Shown: positions 19,310-29,589 of the stretch, in pieces
Position numbering within the stretch: the first letter of the stretch is position 1
Layout: each line of letters starts with the position of its first letter
From: an uncultured Candidatus Melainabacteria bacterium
Lineage (GTDB): Bacteria > Cyanobacteriota > Vampirovibrionia > Gastranaerophilales > Gastranaerophilaceae
DNA: 43,247 nt
Reading direction: 5' to 3'
Assembly: GCA_949398305.1 (NCBI GenBank)
Contig: CASLVD010000008.1
Location: 1-43,247, forward strand
The notes under the pieces: model-generated
The model's database searches: none
What the model was told of the DNA's origin: nothing
The model's input: the letters and a program-made list of their open reading frames with translations, nothing else
Made by a program: the position numbers and the translations under genes

Positions 19310-20403
19310 AATTTTTTAACAAGTTCAATTTCCTGCGTTTTGTTAAGCGCAGGATTTTTTAATTTTTCATTCAGGATGAAATCGAAAATTTCAGAGTATT
19401 TAGGAGATGGTGCAATCCCGATTTCTTGAAGGTCTTTTCCTGTTATTTCAGGTTTTATATGTCTTAATTTATCTAAATATCTTCCTGTTATTTCAGGGTT
19501 GACGGTTGCAAGCATCAAAATTGTCTCTAAATTTACCCCTTCAAAAGCTTTGTAGATTTCAAAATCTGAAATATTTTTGTCATTCTGAACTTGATTCAGA
19601 ATCTTTTTATAATCATCAACAATTTTTTGTTCTGTTTTTGTAAGTGGCAAGTTTGAAATATCCGGAAGAAGTCCGACATAAACTATCCAGGGGAATGTTG
19701 GTTTGTACTTTTTAATAAGTTCTTCCAAATTATTTTGCGGCAGGGTAAATTCTTGCGGACTGATAAGTTTATAGATTCCTTCATTTACAAATTTTTCAAA
19801 TGCTGTCCACAAGTTAAGATTAAAAGTTTCGACAAGTTCTTTTTTTAAGCGCTTGTATGACATATCATAATTTATACTCTGCAAATATTTATCTTGAAGT
19901 TTTTTTGTATGTTCATCAAGTTCAAACCCGAAGCGTACGGAAAACTTCAGACCGCGTACAATTCTTGTCGGATCATCAATAAAACTGTTATTGTGAAGCA
20001 CTCGGAGTTTTTTGTTTTTCAAATCTTCAAGTCCGCTTGTGTAATCAATAATTTCACCTGTCAAAGTTGATTTTGCCATAGCATTAATTGTGAAATCGCG
20101 GCGCAAAATATCTTCTTTTAAAGAACATCCGATATTATTTACTTTTGGAAGATGACCTTTTTGGGGGTAAATTTCACTTCGGGTTGAAGCGATATCAATT
20201 TCTTCACCATCAAGTTTGATTTTAACAGTTCCGAAAGGCTCATTAATCTGTAGAATTTCGGCATCAGGCAGTGTTTGTGCAAACTCAATTGCATTTCCCT
20301 GATATGTCAGGTCAATATCAAAACTTTCTTTGCCGAGAAGTTCATCTCTGACCACTCCGCCGATATAATATAAGTTTTCATTTTTAAGATTCATTTCGCA
20401 CAT
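19294..20403 (-). CDS. CCA tRNA nucleotidyltransferase / poly(A) polymerase family protein
   Basis: 369 aa; YYIGGVVRDELLGKESFDIDLT; LRRDFTINAMA; FIDDPTRIVRGLKFSVRFGFE. Confidence 0.88.
   Translation of the reverse strand: MCEMNLKNENLYYIGGVVRDELLGKESFDIDLTYQGNAIEFAQTLPDAEILQINEPFGTVKIKLDGEEIDIASTRSEIYPQKGHLPKVNNIGCSLKEDILRRDFTINAMAKSTLTGEIIDYTSGLEDLKNKKLRVLHNNSFIDDPTRIVRGLKFSVRFGFELDEHTKKLQDKYLQSINYDMSYKRLKKELVETFNLNLWTAFEKFVNEGIYKLISPQEFTLPQNNLEELIKKYKPTFPWIVYVGLLPDISNLPLTKTEQKIVDDYKKILNQVQNDKNISDFEIYKAFEGVNLETILMLATVNPEITGRYLDKLRHIKPEITGKDLQEIGIAPSPKYSEIFDFILNEKLKNPALNKTQEIELVKKFYLIP
19582..19602. repeat. Small palindromic repeat-like sequence inside the CCA-adding enzyme gene
   Basis: attctgaa-cttga-ttcagaat, encoding ILNQVQNDK in frame. 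Confidence 0.5.
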
Positions 20404-20515
20404 AATATCAGAAATAAATATTTACCCTCATTTATATTGATGATGTTCATATGTTGATTTTAGCGTAAAATAGTGTAAAATGAAAGTTATGTAAATTTTT
20501 TAAGAAGGTCAGTTT

Positions 20516-23500
20516 ATGTTACAGGAAGCAACAAAAGCACTTAATTCAGCATTTAATAACAGTTTTATAAAAAAACTCAGCCAATATCTTCACGATTGTG
20601 TAAGAGAAGAGGTTAAAAGTTCTACTTTCAGAAACCTGAAAGGGGATAAAGATAACAAGTGGATTTTCTTAAAAGAACAGGAAACTTTGTTAACTCAAGG
20701 ACTTGAGTACCTCAAGCTTGACGGTTCAAACCCTAATTTGACAGAACTTATGCTTCAAGGGGTTTCAAGCGCAAGAGATAAATATTTGATTTATGGTTAT
20801 ATGTTTCTTGTTGGACGTAACGGAAAGTCAAAACGACACAACGAATTTTTAACACCGCTTTTGTATGTTCCGTGTAAGTTAGAACGCAACGGAGTCAGCA
20901 TAAATTGTATTTTACAGGATGAAGTTTTATCTCTAAATACAGGTGCTTTAGCTGCACTTCTTAAAAAAGGCGAAGATGATGATGAAGTAGATTTGTTTTT
21001 GGAAGGTATTTTGGATGTTGTTCCTGATTTACCTGTTACAAAAGAAAAAATGGATATTTTCCTTACTACTTTAAAGTCGTTGATTCCTGATTTGGAAATT
21101 TCAACTGATCCGTCTGAAGATGTTGATGAAGATAATGTCACAAAAGATGAGAATTTTTCAAGAGATTTATCTGATGTTCAAATTACCGGTGAAAATTATG
21201 ATGAAATAATTGATGATGAGATACAAGAACATAAACAAAAAGCTGCGGTTGGCGAAATTAAAAAACTTTCTGTAACTTATCAAAGTGCGATTATTTTAAC
21301 AAAACGTCCGGCAGTAACAGCAGGTGTTTTACACGAATTGATGCAGATAGCAGAAAAACCAAGCGGTGTATTTCGTGAAACAACTTTAGGTGTAATCAAC
21401 GATGAATACACTCAATCTGCCGAAAAAATGTTCCCGCTGAAAGAATCTGATTCTGATTTTTACCCGATAACACCGCTTTCGTTAAGTGATTCTCAGGAAA
21501 GAGTGTTAAAGAATGTAGAAAACAGTAAACTTATTGCGGTACAAGGACCTCCGGGGACAGGTAAATCCCAAACGATTGTTAACCTTGTTGCGCACTTGAT
21601 TGCCAACGGAAAGACTGTCCTTGTGGCTTCCCGTATGGATAAAGCTGTTGATGTTGTTGCTGACAGGCTTAACGCACTTGGTGCTCCATATTTGGCGCTT
21701 CGTGCCGGCAGGATGAATTACCAAAAACAATTGAGCACTCAATTACAGGAATTAACATCAGGAAAATTTGCGTTAGATGATGGTGTAGAGGACTTTATCT
21801 TTGCAGATGTAAAAGATATGAAACAGCATCTCGATGTTCTGCGCGAAACAGAAGAAAAGTGCGAAAAAATTATTAAACTGGAAAAAGATTGGCATGATTT
21901 GAAAGATGAAATTAAACAGCAGTCAGCTCTTGTCGGTGAACTTGAATATATTAAACGCCCTTTGAAAAAATCTGAAATTGATAATGTAAATGATGTTATT
22001 AAAACTTTAAATGATAATATGGAAAAATCAGGGTTCTTTGCCTCATTTGCAAATATGTCAAGTGTAAGACAGTTAAAGAAAATTCTTGATTTAAAACATT
22101 TTGATGTTGAACCTGAAACTCTGGACAGACTTCAGGTTGAACTCGGGTTTGTTACACAGAAATGGAGATTGCGTAAGATTGAATCTGATATTCAAAAAAC
22201 CGGAAATCTTCACGTTATGATGGAACAGATTCGTCAAATGAAAAGAAAACAAGGATCTCTTGCAATTAATATCTTGAAAAGTTCCCGCCGTGAAGCTTTG
22301 AAAGTTCTGTTACGTGATGCTAAAAAAGTTCGCAGAATCAAAGTTCATGCCCTTTCTCTTGTTGAACGTAAAAAGAAAAAATCAAATAATATTATGGAAG
22401 AAGAAGACTTTAAACCGTTGTTGGATGCGTTTCCTTGCTGGTGTGTAACAACTTATGCTGTTTCTGATTCTCTGCCGTTAAAACCCGGTATGTTTGATGT
22501 TGCAATCATTGATGAAGCTTCTCAATGCGATATCGCAAGCTGTTTCCCAATAATGTATCGTGCGAAAAAGACTGTTGTTGTCGGTGATGATAAACAATTG
22601 CCGCACCTATCATTCCTTGAAAAGGCTAAAGAACAATCCTTCTTGAGTCAGTACGGAATTCCTGATAAATATCAATTGATGTGGAGATTCAGAACAAATT
22701 CTATGTTTGATTTGGCTGATTACTATTCAATGAATTCTGTTATGCTTGATGAACATTTTAGAAGTCTTCCGCCGATTATTAATTTTTCTAATAAAGAATT
22801 TTATAACGACAGAATTCGTGTTATGAAAAAGGATTCATCAACAGATACTGCGATTGATATTATCAAAGTTCCTGATGGTAAAGTTGATATGGATGCAACA
22901 AGAAACCTTCCTGAAATTGAAGCTCTTGTTAAAACTTTACACGAAATTATTATTGAAGATGAAAAAAATAACCCTGATAAACCTGTTTCTATCGGTATAA
23001 TTTCACCATTCAGAGCGCAGGTTGAACAGTTAAAAATATCTGTACCGAAAGTTTTATCAGATTATATGATTAAAAAACACCAGATTGAAATCGGTACAGC
23101 GCATACTTTCCAGGGGGATGAACGTGATATTATTTTAATGTCGTGGGCATTTGCAAATAATTCTTACCCGCAAAGTATTACGTTCTTACAAAAACCTAAC
23201 CTGTTTAACGTTGCAATTACACGGGCAAGAAGCAAATGTATAAACTTTGTATCTCATGATTTAGAAACAATGCCTGATGGACATTTCAGACATTATGTTT
23301 CTTACCTGAAGCAGTACAAAGAACGTAAAGAAGCTATTTTAAATGAAGGAATAGATGAAAATATTTATAAAAATTCTTTGGAGCGTGAAATCGCAGAAGA
23401 AATCAGAAAACTTGACCATAGAGTTGCCGCAGGTGTAGAAATCGCAGGGTTAAGTGCTGACCTTGTTGTAGATGATAAATTTATTATTGAAATTGACGGT

Positions 23501-23650
23501 ATGGAAGATAATAAAAAACTACACCACATGTCAAATATGAAAAAACAGGCAATTTTGGAACGCTGCGGATTTAAGGTTAAACGTATTACATTCCGCGAAT
23601 GGCAGTATTCTGCAAAAGCTTGTCTTGACAGAGTTTTGAATATTGATTAA
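20516..23650 (+). CDS. SF1 (UPF1/Dna2-like) helicase with C-terminal VSR/DUF559-like endonuclease domain
   Basis: 1044 aa; VQGPPGTGKSQTIVNLVAHL Walker A; VAIIDEASQCDIAS Walker B; GTAHTFQGDERDIILMSWA, FNVAITRARSKCI; C-terminus SADLVVDDKFIIEIDGME...KKQAILERCGFKVKRITFREW. Confidence 0.85.
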   Translation: MLQEATKALNSAFNNSFIKKLSQYLHDCVREEVKSSTFRNLKGDKDNKWIFLKEQETLLTQGLEYLKLDGSNPNLTELMLQGVSSARDKYLIYGYMFLVGRNGKSKRHNEFLTPLLYVPCKLERNGVSINCILQDEVLSLNTGALAALLKKGEDDDEVDLFLEGILDVVPDLPVTKEKMDIFLTTLKSLIPDLEISTDPSEDVDEDNVTKDENFSRDLSDVQITGENYDEIIDDEIQEHKQKAAVGEIKKLSVTYQSAIILTKRPAVTAGVLHELMQIAEKPSGVFRETTLGVINDEYTQSAEKMFPLKESDSDFYPITPLSLSDSQERVLKNVENSKLIAVQGPPGTGKSQTIVNLVAHLIANGKTVLVASRMDKAVDVVADRLNALGAPYLALRAGRMNYQKQLSTQLQELTSGKFALDDGVEDFIFADVKDMKQHLDVLRETEEKCEKIIKLEKDWHDLKDEIKQQSALVGELEYIKRPLKKSEIDNVNDVIKTLNDNMEKSGFFASFANMSSVRQLKKILDLKHFDVEPETLDRLQVELGFVTQKWRLRKIESDIQKTGNLHVMMEQIRQMKRKQGSLAINILKSSRREALKVLLRDAKKVRRIKVHALSLVERKKKKSNNIMEEEDFKPLLDAFPCWCVTTYAVSDSLPLKPGMFDVAIIDEASQCDIASCFPIMYRAKKTVVVGDDKQLPHLSFLEKAKEQSFLSQYGIPDKYQLMWRFRTNSMFDLADYYSMNSVMLDEHFRSLPPIINFSNKEFYNDRIRVMKKDSSTDTAIDIIKVPDGKVDMDATRNLPEIEALVKTLHEIIIEDEKNNPDKPVSIGIISPFRAQVEQLKISVPKVLSDYMIKKHQIEIGTAHTFQGDERDIILMSWAFANNSYPQSITFLQKPNLFNVAITRARSKCINFVSHDLETMPDGHFRHYVSYLKQYKERKEAILNEGIDENIYKNSLEREIAEEIRKLDHRVAAGVEIAGLSADLVVDDKFIIEIDGMEDNKKLHHMSNMKKQAILERCGFKVKRITFREWQYSAKACLDRVLNID

Positions 23651-24645
23651 TATTTACCGTATTTCTTTTCAAGATAATTCGGGTCATTGTCATATTTGCG
23701 GGTGTAAGTTGTTATGACATCTTCTTTCCTTGATATTCGCAAGATATAGTAAAATATTGTTGCAACATATTCGTGATGAAATTCAGGAAGATATTGAGGT
23801 GACAATGAAAGCGAAATGATTTCCGGTTTCATATTCTTTTCGTTTACGGTTTTAAAAATCGAATAGAAAGTTTTTTCAATGTCTTTTTGAGATTTTATGA
23901 ACGAAAATTTCTCAGCCGTATCAAAACCTGAGTTGCTTGTGTAATCCGCGTCAATACTTAAGAAAACTTTTTTACCTTCAAAGTCAGGTAAGGTTTTTTC
24001 TGTGCAAGTTACTATTTTTACTTTTTTATGCTGATTTATCGGTGTAAATAAATAATCATAAAGTTTTTTGTCTGATGGAATTTCATTTATTCTACCTGTT
24101 TGGGTGTTAATCAAAAATTCCTGTGAAAAAGGTTCTTTAAATAATGGCTTAAATACAAAGTGCAGCCATCTGATATTAGGATTCATAGAATTTCCGTAAA
24201 AAGGTGTTGCTTTGCCGCGCGGAATAAGATGGTAATCGTTTTCTGCAAATAGTGTTTGAAGATTTAAATCTTTTGCCTCTTCATATGGCATAACCCAGTA
24301 AATTTCTTTTAATTCCGGATTCTTTGCAATGAGTTCATTAATCCAGTTTTCAACACCTGCACTGCCTTCTGCTATTACGGGGTAATTAAGATAGATATCA
24401 CTGTGGGTATCAAAATTTACAAGTATTTCGGGGGCTTTAATCCCGTGATTTTTTGCGAATTCACTAACGTCAAGTGCTTGGTTGTGGTCTGTATTTAAAT
24501 CTATAAGTTTAGTATTTTGTGTAACTTTTTTTATCAGGGGTTCTGCTTGTAAAAGGTAATCTTGTTTTGGCTTAAGATTAACAAAAATTCCTGTTATAAC
24601 CAATCCCAGTATAAGAATTACCGTAAATATCTGTCTTTTATCCAT
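23647..24645 (-). CDS. Membrane-anchored UPF0489/ureohydrolase-like protein
   Basis: 332 aa; N-terminal anchor IFTVILILGLVITGIFVNL; ILVNFDTHSDIYLN and VFLSIDADYTSNSGFDTAE, metal-site-like Asp/His motifs. Confidence 0.5.
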   Translation of the reverse strand: MDKRQIFTVILILGLVITGIFVNLKPKQDYLLQAEPLIKKVTQNTKLIDLNTDHNQALDVSEFAKNHGIKAPEILVNFDTHSDIYLNYPVIAEGSAGVENWINELIAKNPELKEIYWVMPYEEAKDLNLQTLFAENDYHLIPRGKATPFYGNSMNPNIRWLHFVFKPLFKEPFSQEFLINTQTGRINEIPSDKKLYDYLFTPINQHKKVKIVTCTEKTLPDFEGKKVFLSIDADYTSNSGFDTAEKFSFIKSQKDIEKTFYSIFKTVNEKNMKPEIISLSLSPQYLPEFHHEYVATIFYYILRISRKEDVITTYTRKYDNDPNYLEKKYGKY

Positions 24646-24770
24646 TCATCTCCCCTTGTTATAATTATTTTATGTATAAATATTTCGGTGGTCAAATAAT
24701 TATTATTTTACAACAAATATTTTTCGGCTAAGATAGTTACATAAGTCGAAATATAAGAGGTTTTAGAATA

Positions 24771-26096
24771 ATGAAAAAGGTTTATATAGAAACAATGGGC
24801 TGCCAGATGAATAAATCAGATACTGAACGTATGTTCGGTATGCTGTCTAATTTTGGTTATACAGAAACAAAAGAGCCGAAAGAGGCTGATTTATTGATGG
24901 TAAATACCTGTTCTATCAGACAATTAAGTGAAGATAAAGCATTTAGTCTTATCGGAACGTGGGGAAAATGGAAAAAAACAAGACCTGAGTTAAAAATCGG
25001 TTTTTGCGGCTGCGTAGCACAGCAAAAAGCCGAACAGATTTTCAAACGTGCGCATTACGTGGATTTTGTTCTCGGTACTCATAAAATTTATTCTTTACCT
25101 GAAATAATTAAAACAATTGAATCTGGTGAAAAGGTTTGTGAATGTGAAGAAACTCATGCTACAGAAGATGATAAAGCGGTTAAGTTTGAAATAAATCGTG
25201 TAAAATCTGTTAATGCCTGGATCCCGATTACAGAAGGCTGTAATAATTTCTGCACGTACTGTATCGTTCCATATACCCGCGGCAGAGAACGTTCAAGACT
25301 CCCTGAAACCATTTTAAAAGAAGTAAAAGATGCATTAGCTGACGGGTTTAAGGAAATTACACTGCTTGGACAAAACGTTGACAGCTACGGAAAAGATTTT
25401 AAAGACAGAAATTATCGTCTTGCTGATTTGCTTCGCGAAGTTAACGCACTTGAAGGTAAATTCAGAATTCGTTTTGTAACTTCATACCCGACAGACATAA
25501 CTGATGATTTAATTAAAACGACTGTTGAACTTGATAAGGTTTGTGAATATTTCCATATTCCTATGCAATCAGGCAGTAGTGAAGTTTTAAAGAAAATGAA
25601 CCGCCGCTATGATAGAGAAACTTACATAAAAATTGCTCAAAAAGTTCGAGATATGGTCCCGGATGTTACGATAACAAGTGATTTTATTGCAGGTTTTCCG
25701 GGGGAAACCGAGGAACAGTTTGTTGAAACTTTAACAGCGATGGAAGAAGTCGGACTTGATTATTCAAACACTGCGGCATATTCTCCGCGTGAGAAAACTG
25801 TTGCGGCAAAATGGGTTGATAAATATATTGATGAAGATACAAAATTTGAACGTCTTGCGCGTTTAAATGAACAGAACCGCAAATGCTGTCTTGAATCTAA
25901 CAAAAAATTCTTAGGCCGCGAGATGGAAGTTTTAGTGGAAAACTTTGAAAATCATAAAGGAAAAAATGTTATAACAGGCAGAACCCGTAATAACAAGATT
26001 GTTCATATTCCTTGTGATAAAGATATGACAGGTGAATTTGTCAATGTTAAAATCATCGGTGTTAAAACCTGGTATTTGAACGGTGAATTGATATAA
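24771..26096 (+). CDS. miaB: tRNA-2-methylthio-N6-dimethylallyladenosine synthase
   Basis: 441 aa; ETMGCQMNKSDTERM; TEGCNNFCTYCIVPYTRGRERSR radical SAM motif; C-terminal TRAM-like region. Confidence 0.93.
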   Translation: MKKVYIETMGCQMNKSDTERMFGMLSNFGYTETKEPKEADLLMVNTCSIRQLSEDKAFSLIGTWGKWKKTRPELKIGFCGCVAQQKAEQIFKRAHYVDFVLGTHKIYSLPEIIKTIESGEKVCECEETHATEDDKAVKFEINRVKSVNAWIPITEGCNNFCTYCIVPYTRGRERSRLPETILKEVKDALADGFKEITLLGQNVDSYGKDFKDRNYRLADLLREVNALEGKFRIRFVTSYPTDITDDLIKTTVELDKVCEYFHIPMQSGSSEVLKKMNRRYDRETYIKIAQKVRDMVPDVTITSDFIAGFPGETEEQFVETLTAMEEVGLDYSNTAAYSPREKTVAAKWVDKYIDEDTKFERLARLNEQNRKCCLESNKKFLGREMEVLVENFENHKGKNVITGRTRNNKIVHIPCDKDMTGEFVNVKIIGVKTWYLNGELI

Positions 26097-26101
26097 AAAA
26101 T

Positions 26102-26950
26102 CTAGTTATAAGCTCCAAGGCATTTGAAAAATGATGTTTTTGGCTTGATTTCTTCTATTGCATTTGAAATGTTAGTATCCTTAATATGCCCGTCAAGATT
26201 TATTATAAATGTATATTTTCCCTGTTCTTTTCTGGATGGACATGAAGAAATGTAAGATAAATTTATATCATGTTCTAAAAATATTTTTAGGATTTCTAAA
26301 AGCGCCCCCGGTGTATTGCTTGTTTTGAATGCAACTGTTGTTTTGTCATTATCTGTTATATCGGTTTCAATCGCGCCGATTAGAATATATTTTGTATTGT
26401 TGTTTTTATCATCATTAATATTTTCTTTTAATATATTTAACATACAATTTTGGGCGATTTTACGGTTTCCGATGGAAGCATATGTAAGATTATGGTTGCG
26501 CAAGTCATTAGCAGCTTCAAGCATTGTCGGAGCTTCAATAAGATTAAGGTGTCTTGGTAATTCGTTTTGAATAAATTCCTGACATTTACCTAAAAGTCTT
26601 GGAGTCGCAATTAAGCCTGTTATACTGTAAAATTCTGTTGTTTTAGATAAAAGGCAGAGTTCTATCGGTAAAACAATTTCTGCTATTATTCTAATAGCAG
26701 GGTTTTTGGAATACATAAGACAATCTAAAGATTCTCTTATTGTTCCGTCAATAGTATTTTCTAATGGCAGAACTCCCAGAGTATCAGGATTCTGTCCTAC
26801 ATAATCAACAATTTGCCTGATTGTTGTCATTGGTGTTGTAAAACAATTTTCCAGATGGAATTTTTTACAGAATTCATCTTTTGCCATATCTGAAAATGAA
26901 TTTACCGGTTCAAGAAATGCAATATTTCTTACAGATTCAAAATTGACCAT
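26102..26950 (-). CDS. pheA: Prephenate dehydratase with ACT domain
   Basis: 282 aa; LGVLPLENTIDGTIRESLDCL; TKYILIGAIE; ACT domain TSNTPGALLEILKIFLEHDINLSYISSCPS. Confidence 0.9.
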   Translation of the reverse strand: MVNFESVRNIAFLEPVNSFSDMAKDEFCKKFHLENCFTTPMTTIRQIVDYVGQNPDTLGVLPLENTIDGTIRESLDCLMYSKNPAIRIIAEIVLPIELCLLSKTTEFYSITGLIATPRLLGKCQEFIQNELPRHLNLIEAPTMLEAANDLRNHNLTYASIGNRKIAQNCMLNILKENINDDKNNNTKYILIGAIETDITDNDKTTVAFKTSNTPGALLEILKIFLEHDINLSYISSCPSRKEQGKYTFIINLDGHIKDTNISNAIEEIKPKTSFFKCLGAYN

Positions 26951-27008
26951 TTACTTAACTCCATATTTCAATTAGAATTATAACAGATATTAAGTGAAAA
27001 GGGAAGAA

Positions 27009-28382
27009 ATGTCAGGTATAAAATTTGGAACAGACGGTTGGCGTGCTGTTGTAGGAAAAGATTTTAACGCAGAAAATGTCGAAATTGTGTCAAAAGCAAT
27101 AGGAAAATATGTTTTTGATAATTATGGAATTTATAAAACTATAATTGTCGGCTATGACCCGCGGAATATGGCACGCGAATTTTCTATGCAGTGTGCTGAA
27201 GTTTTAAAAAATATGGGATTCAAGGTTTTATATAGTGACAAAGTTATTCCTACTCCTGTTCTTGCATTTAATGCTAAGGTTTTGGATGCTTGTGCTGTTA
27301 TGTTTACAGCATCTCACAACCCGCCTGAATACCTCGGGATAAAATTTATTCCGGATTATGCCGGTCCTGCGACTTCAGAAATTACTGATGAAATTGTTTC
27401 AAATTTCGGAAAAGAATCTCCGGCATGTGTTAAAGGTAACATTGTTGTAACAGATTTTTCTGCTTCTTATTTTAAAAGAATTAAAGAAATTATTGATTTT
27501 GGCAAAATTAAGGATCTGAAAAAACGTATAATTTTTGATGGTTTATATGCTGCAAGTATCGGTTATTTTGATAAATTATTATCAGATAACGGCATTGAAT
27601 ACGATAGCATTCATATGTATCACGATCCGGCTTTTGGCGGCGGAATGCCTGAACCTAAACCGAAATTTATGACAGAAATGATTGATTATGTAAAATCGCA
27701 TGACGGTTATACGGGGTTTGCTAATGACGGTGATTCGGATAGGTTCGGTGTTGTTAACGAAAACGGTGAATATGTTACTCCGAATGAAATTATTGCAATA
27801 CTTTTAATGCATTTAAAAAAGCATAAAAATTACTCCGGAGTTCTTGTCAAAACAGTTGGCGGAAGTTTAATGCTTGATATTATTGCCCAAAAGCTCGGAG
27901 TTGAAGTTATTGAAACTTCTGTCGGGTTCAAGCATGTGGGTGAAGCTATGCGAAAATATAACCCGATTATTGCAGGTGAAGAATCCGGCGGTCTGAGTAT
28001 TCAAGGACATATTCCTGAAAAAGACGGTATTCTTGCCAATCTTCTTGTTTTAGAAGCTATGGCTTATGAAGGTAAATCTTTAGTTCAATTGCAAAAAGAA
28101 CTCCACGATTTTGTCGGATGTACTTTTATTAATACAAGAGTTGATAAAAAACTTGAAAATGTCGAAGAAATAAAACCTGTATTAGAAAAATTTTCAAAAT
28201 TAGAAAAAGTCGCAGGCATGAAAGTTTCTAAGAAAGATTTTAAAGACGGGGTGAAACTTTATCTTGAAGATAATAAAACCTGGATTTTAGTTCGACCATC
28301 AGGTACAGAACCGCTTTTGAGAATTTATATCGAAAGCAATATTCAAGATAAAATTGATGAAATAATAAGTTTTGTTAAGTAA
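27009..28382 (+). CDS. Phosphoglucomutase/phosphomannomutase family protein
   Basis: IKFGTDGWRAVVGKDF; FTASHNPPEYLGIKF; NDGDSDRFGVV; VRPSGTEPLLRIYIE; start MSGIK with RBS. Confidence 0.9.
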   Translation: MSGIKFGTDGWRAVVGKDFNAENVEIVSKAIGKYVFDNYGIYKTIIVGYDPRNMAREFSMQCAEVLKNMGFKVLYSDKVIPTPVLAFNAKVLDACAVMFTASHNPPEYLGIKFIPDYAGPATSEITDEIVSNFGKESPACVKGNIVVTDFSASYFKRIKEIIDFGKIKDLKKRIIFDGLYAASIGYFDKLLSDNGIEYDSIHMYHDPAFGGGMPEPKPKFMTEMIDYVKSHDGYTGFANDGDSDRFGVVNENGEYVTPNEIIAILLMHLKKHKNYSGVLVKTVGGSLMLDIIAQKLGVEVIETSVGFKHVGEAMRKYNPIIAGEESGGLSIQGHIPEKDGILANLLVLEAMAYEGKSLVQLQKELHDFVGCTFINTRVDKKLENVEEIKPVLEKFSKLEKVAGMKVSKKDFKDGVKLYLEDNKTWILVRPSGTEPLLRIYIESNIQDKIDEIISFVK

Positions 28383-28459
28383 TAATTTAAAATTTAGCAA
28401 TTATTTTATTGAGCATTGTTTGTATATGCGTGTGTAGAAATAGAAAGGAAATTACTCTT

Positions 28460-29056
28460 ATGGAAGTTAGAAATAATACCCCTAGTTTTGGTATGGCATT
28501 TATTAAACCTAAAGCAGAAGATATCTCGGGTTTTACCAAACATGTTACAAAAGGTAGACGTCCAAGACTTGTTGCCCGCGGTTTAGCTCAATTACAAAAA
28601 GCGCATGCTGCTGATAAGTATACTGATATTCATTATTTACCGGATGCAAAAGGTTTTGATGTAATACCAAAAACTGGTCTTGACGCAGGTACCAGAGGAA
28701 TTGTTGAAGGTGCTCTTGGCGGAACATCAAGACCGGTATATCCCGGTGTAAGTTTACCTACAAGATTATCTAAAGCTCAAGAAAAATTTAATCAAGAGCT
28801 TGAAATGTTAGAAAAAGCAAATGCTTCAAAATTAAAACAAGTATGCGTTGGAATAAAAGGTTTATTTAATGCGCTGAAAGAATCTGTTCGCGTTGTATTA
28901 TTTGCACCAAAAGATACGCTTCCGGCTACTTTGAGAGTAGCATCAGCAGAAGCAACACGTGTAGAAAAAGAAGTAACACAAGAATTGGCAAAACGTGCTG
29001 CAATGGAGCAACGTAGAATTGCTAACGAAAAGCTTATTGATAAGGCTTTAAAATAA
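28460..29056 (+). CDS. Hypothetical protein with N-terminal PSFG motif
   Basis: Start MEVRNNTPSFGMAFIKPK with RBS gaaagga; the track ORF begins upstream at 28409. Confidence 0.6.
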   Translation: MEVRNNTPSFGMAFIKPKAEDISGFTKHVTKGRRPRLVARGLAQLQKAHAADKYTDIHYLPDAKGFDVIPKTGLDAGTRGIVEGALGGTSRPVYPGVSLPTRLSKAQEKFNQELEMLEKANASKLKQVCVGIKGLFNALKESVRVVLFAPKDTLPATLRVASAEATRVEKEVTQELAKRAAMEQRRIANEKLIDKALK

Positions 29057-29090
29057 GGAAAATTTCAGTTAACAAAACTAAACAAACATG

Positions 29091-29121
29091 GCAAAACACG
29101 GTTGACACCGTGTTTTGTTTG
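29091..29121 (+). terminator. Rho-independent terminator upstream of rpsJ
   Basis: caaaacacggt-tgac-accgtgttttg hairpin with T-rich tail tttgtctt. Confidence 0.75.
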
Positions 29122-29228
29122 TCTTAAGATTGGTATGCTTGAAGTATAATGACCGAAATATTATAGCAAGCAGGGCAAGGCTTACGCTTTGTCGAAGTAG
29201 TACATAGAAAAAAGAAAAAGGAATGCAA

Positions 29229-29546
29229 ATGGCAAACAGCACTAAGAAAAACAGAATCAGAGTTTGTTTGAAAGCTTATGATCACAAACTAATTGATGTA
29301 TCTGCTGAAAAAATCGTAGAAACAGCAAAAAGAACAGACGCTAAAGTAGCCGGACCTATTCCTTTACCTACAAAAAGACGTATATATTGCGTTTTGCGTT
29401 CACCACACGTTGATAAAAAATCTCGTGAACATTTTGAAATGAGAACACATAAACGAATTATCGATATATACGAGCCAACTCAACAAACAATGGAAGAGTT
29501 GCGCAGATTAGATTTACCGGCTGGTGTAGATATCGAAGCAAGATAG
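29229..29546 (+). CDS. rpsJ: 30S ribosomal protein S10
   Basis: [28 protein letters not shown]...GPIPLPTKR; start at 29223 or 29229. Confidence 0.95.
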   Translation: MANSTKKNRIRVCLKAYDHKLIDVSAEKIVETAKRTDAKVAGPIPLPTKRRIYCVLRSPHVDKKSREHFEMRTHKRIIDIYEPTQQTMEELRRLDLPAGVDIEAR

Positions 29547-29589
29547 TTTGTTAAGATTCCAGTCTTTGAAAATTGAATAAGCATTATGC

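Noticed and set aside
20516-24645. A multi-gene defence island around the SF1 helicase
   Set aside because: Neighbours are a CCA-adding enzyme, a UPF0489-like protein and miaB; no other defence gene recognised.
29102-29130. TTGACA-N17-TAAGAT as the rpsJ promoter
   Set aside because: Not called as a feature: it overlaps the upstream terminator hairpin and a better -10 (TATAAT, 29145) exists; needs TSS data.
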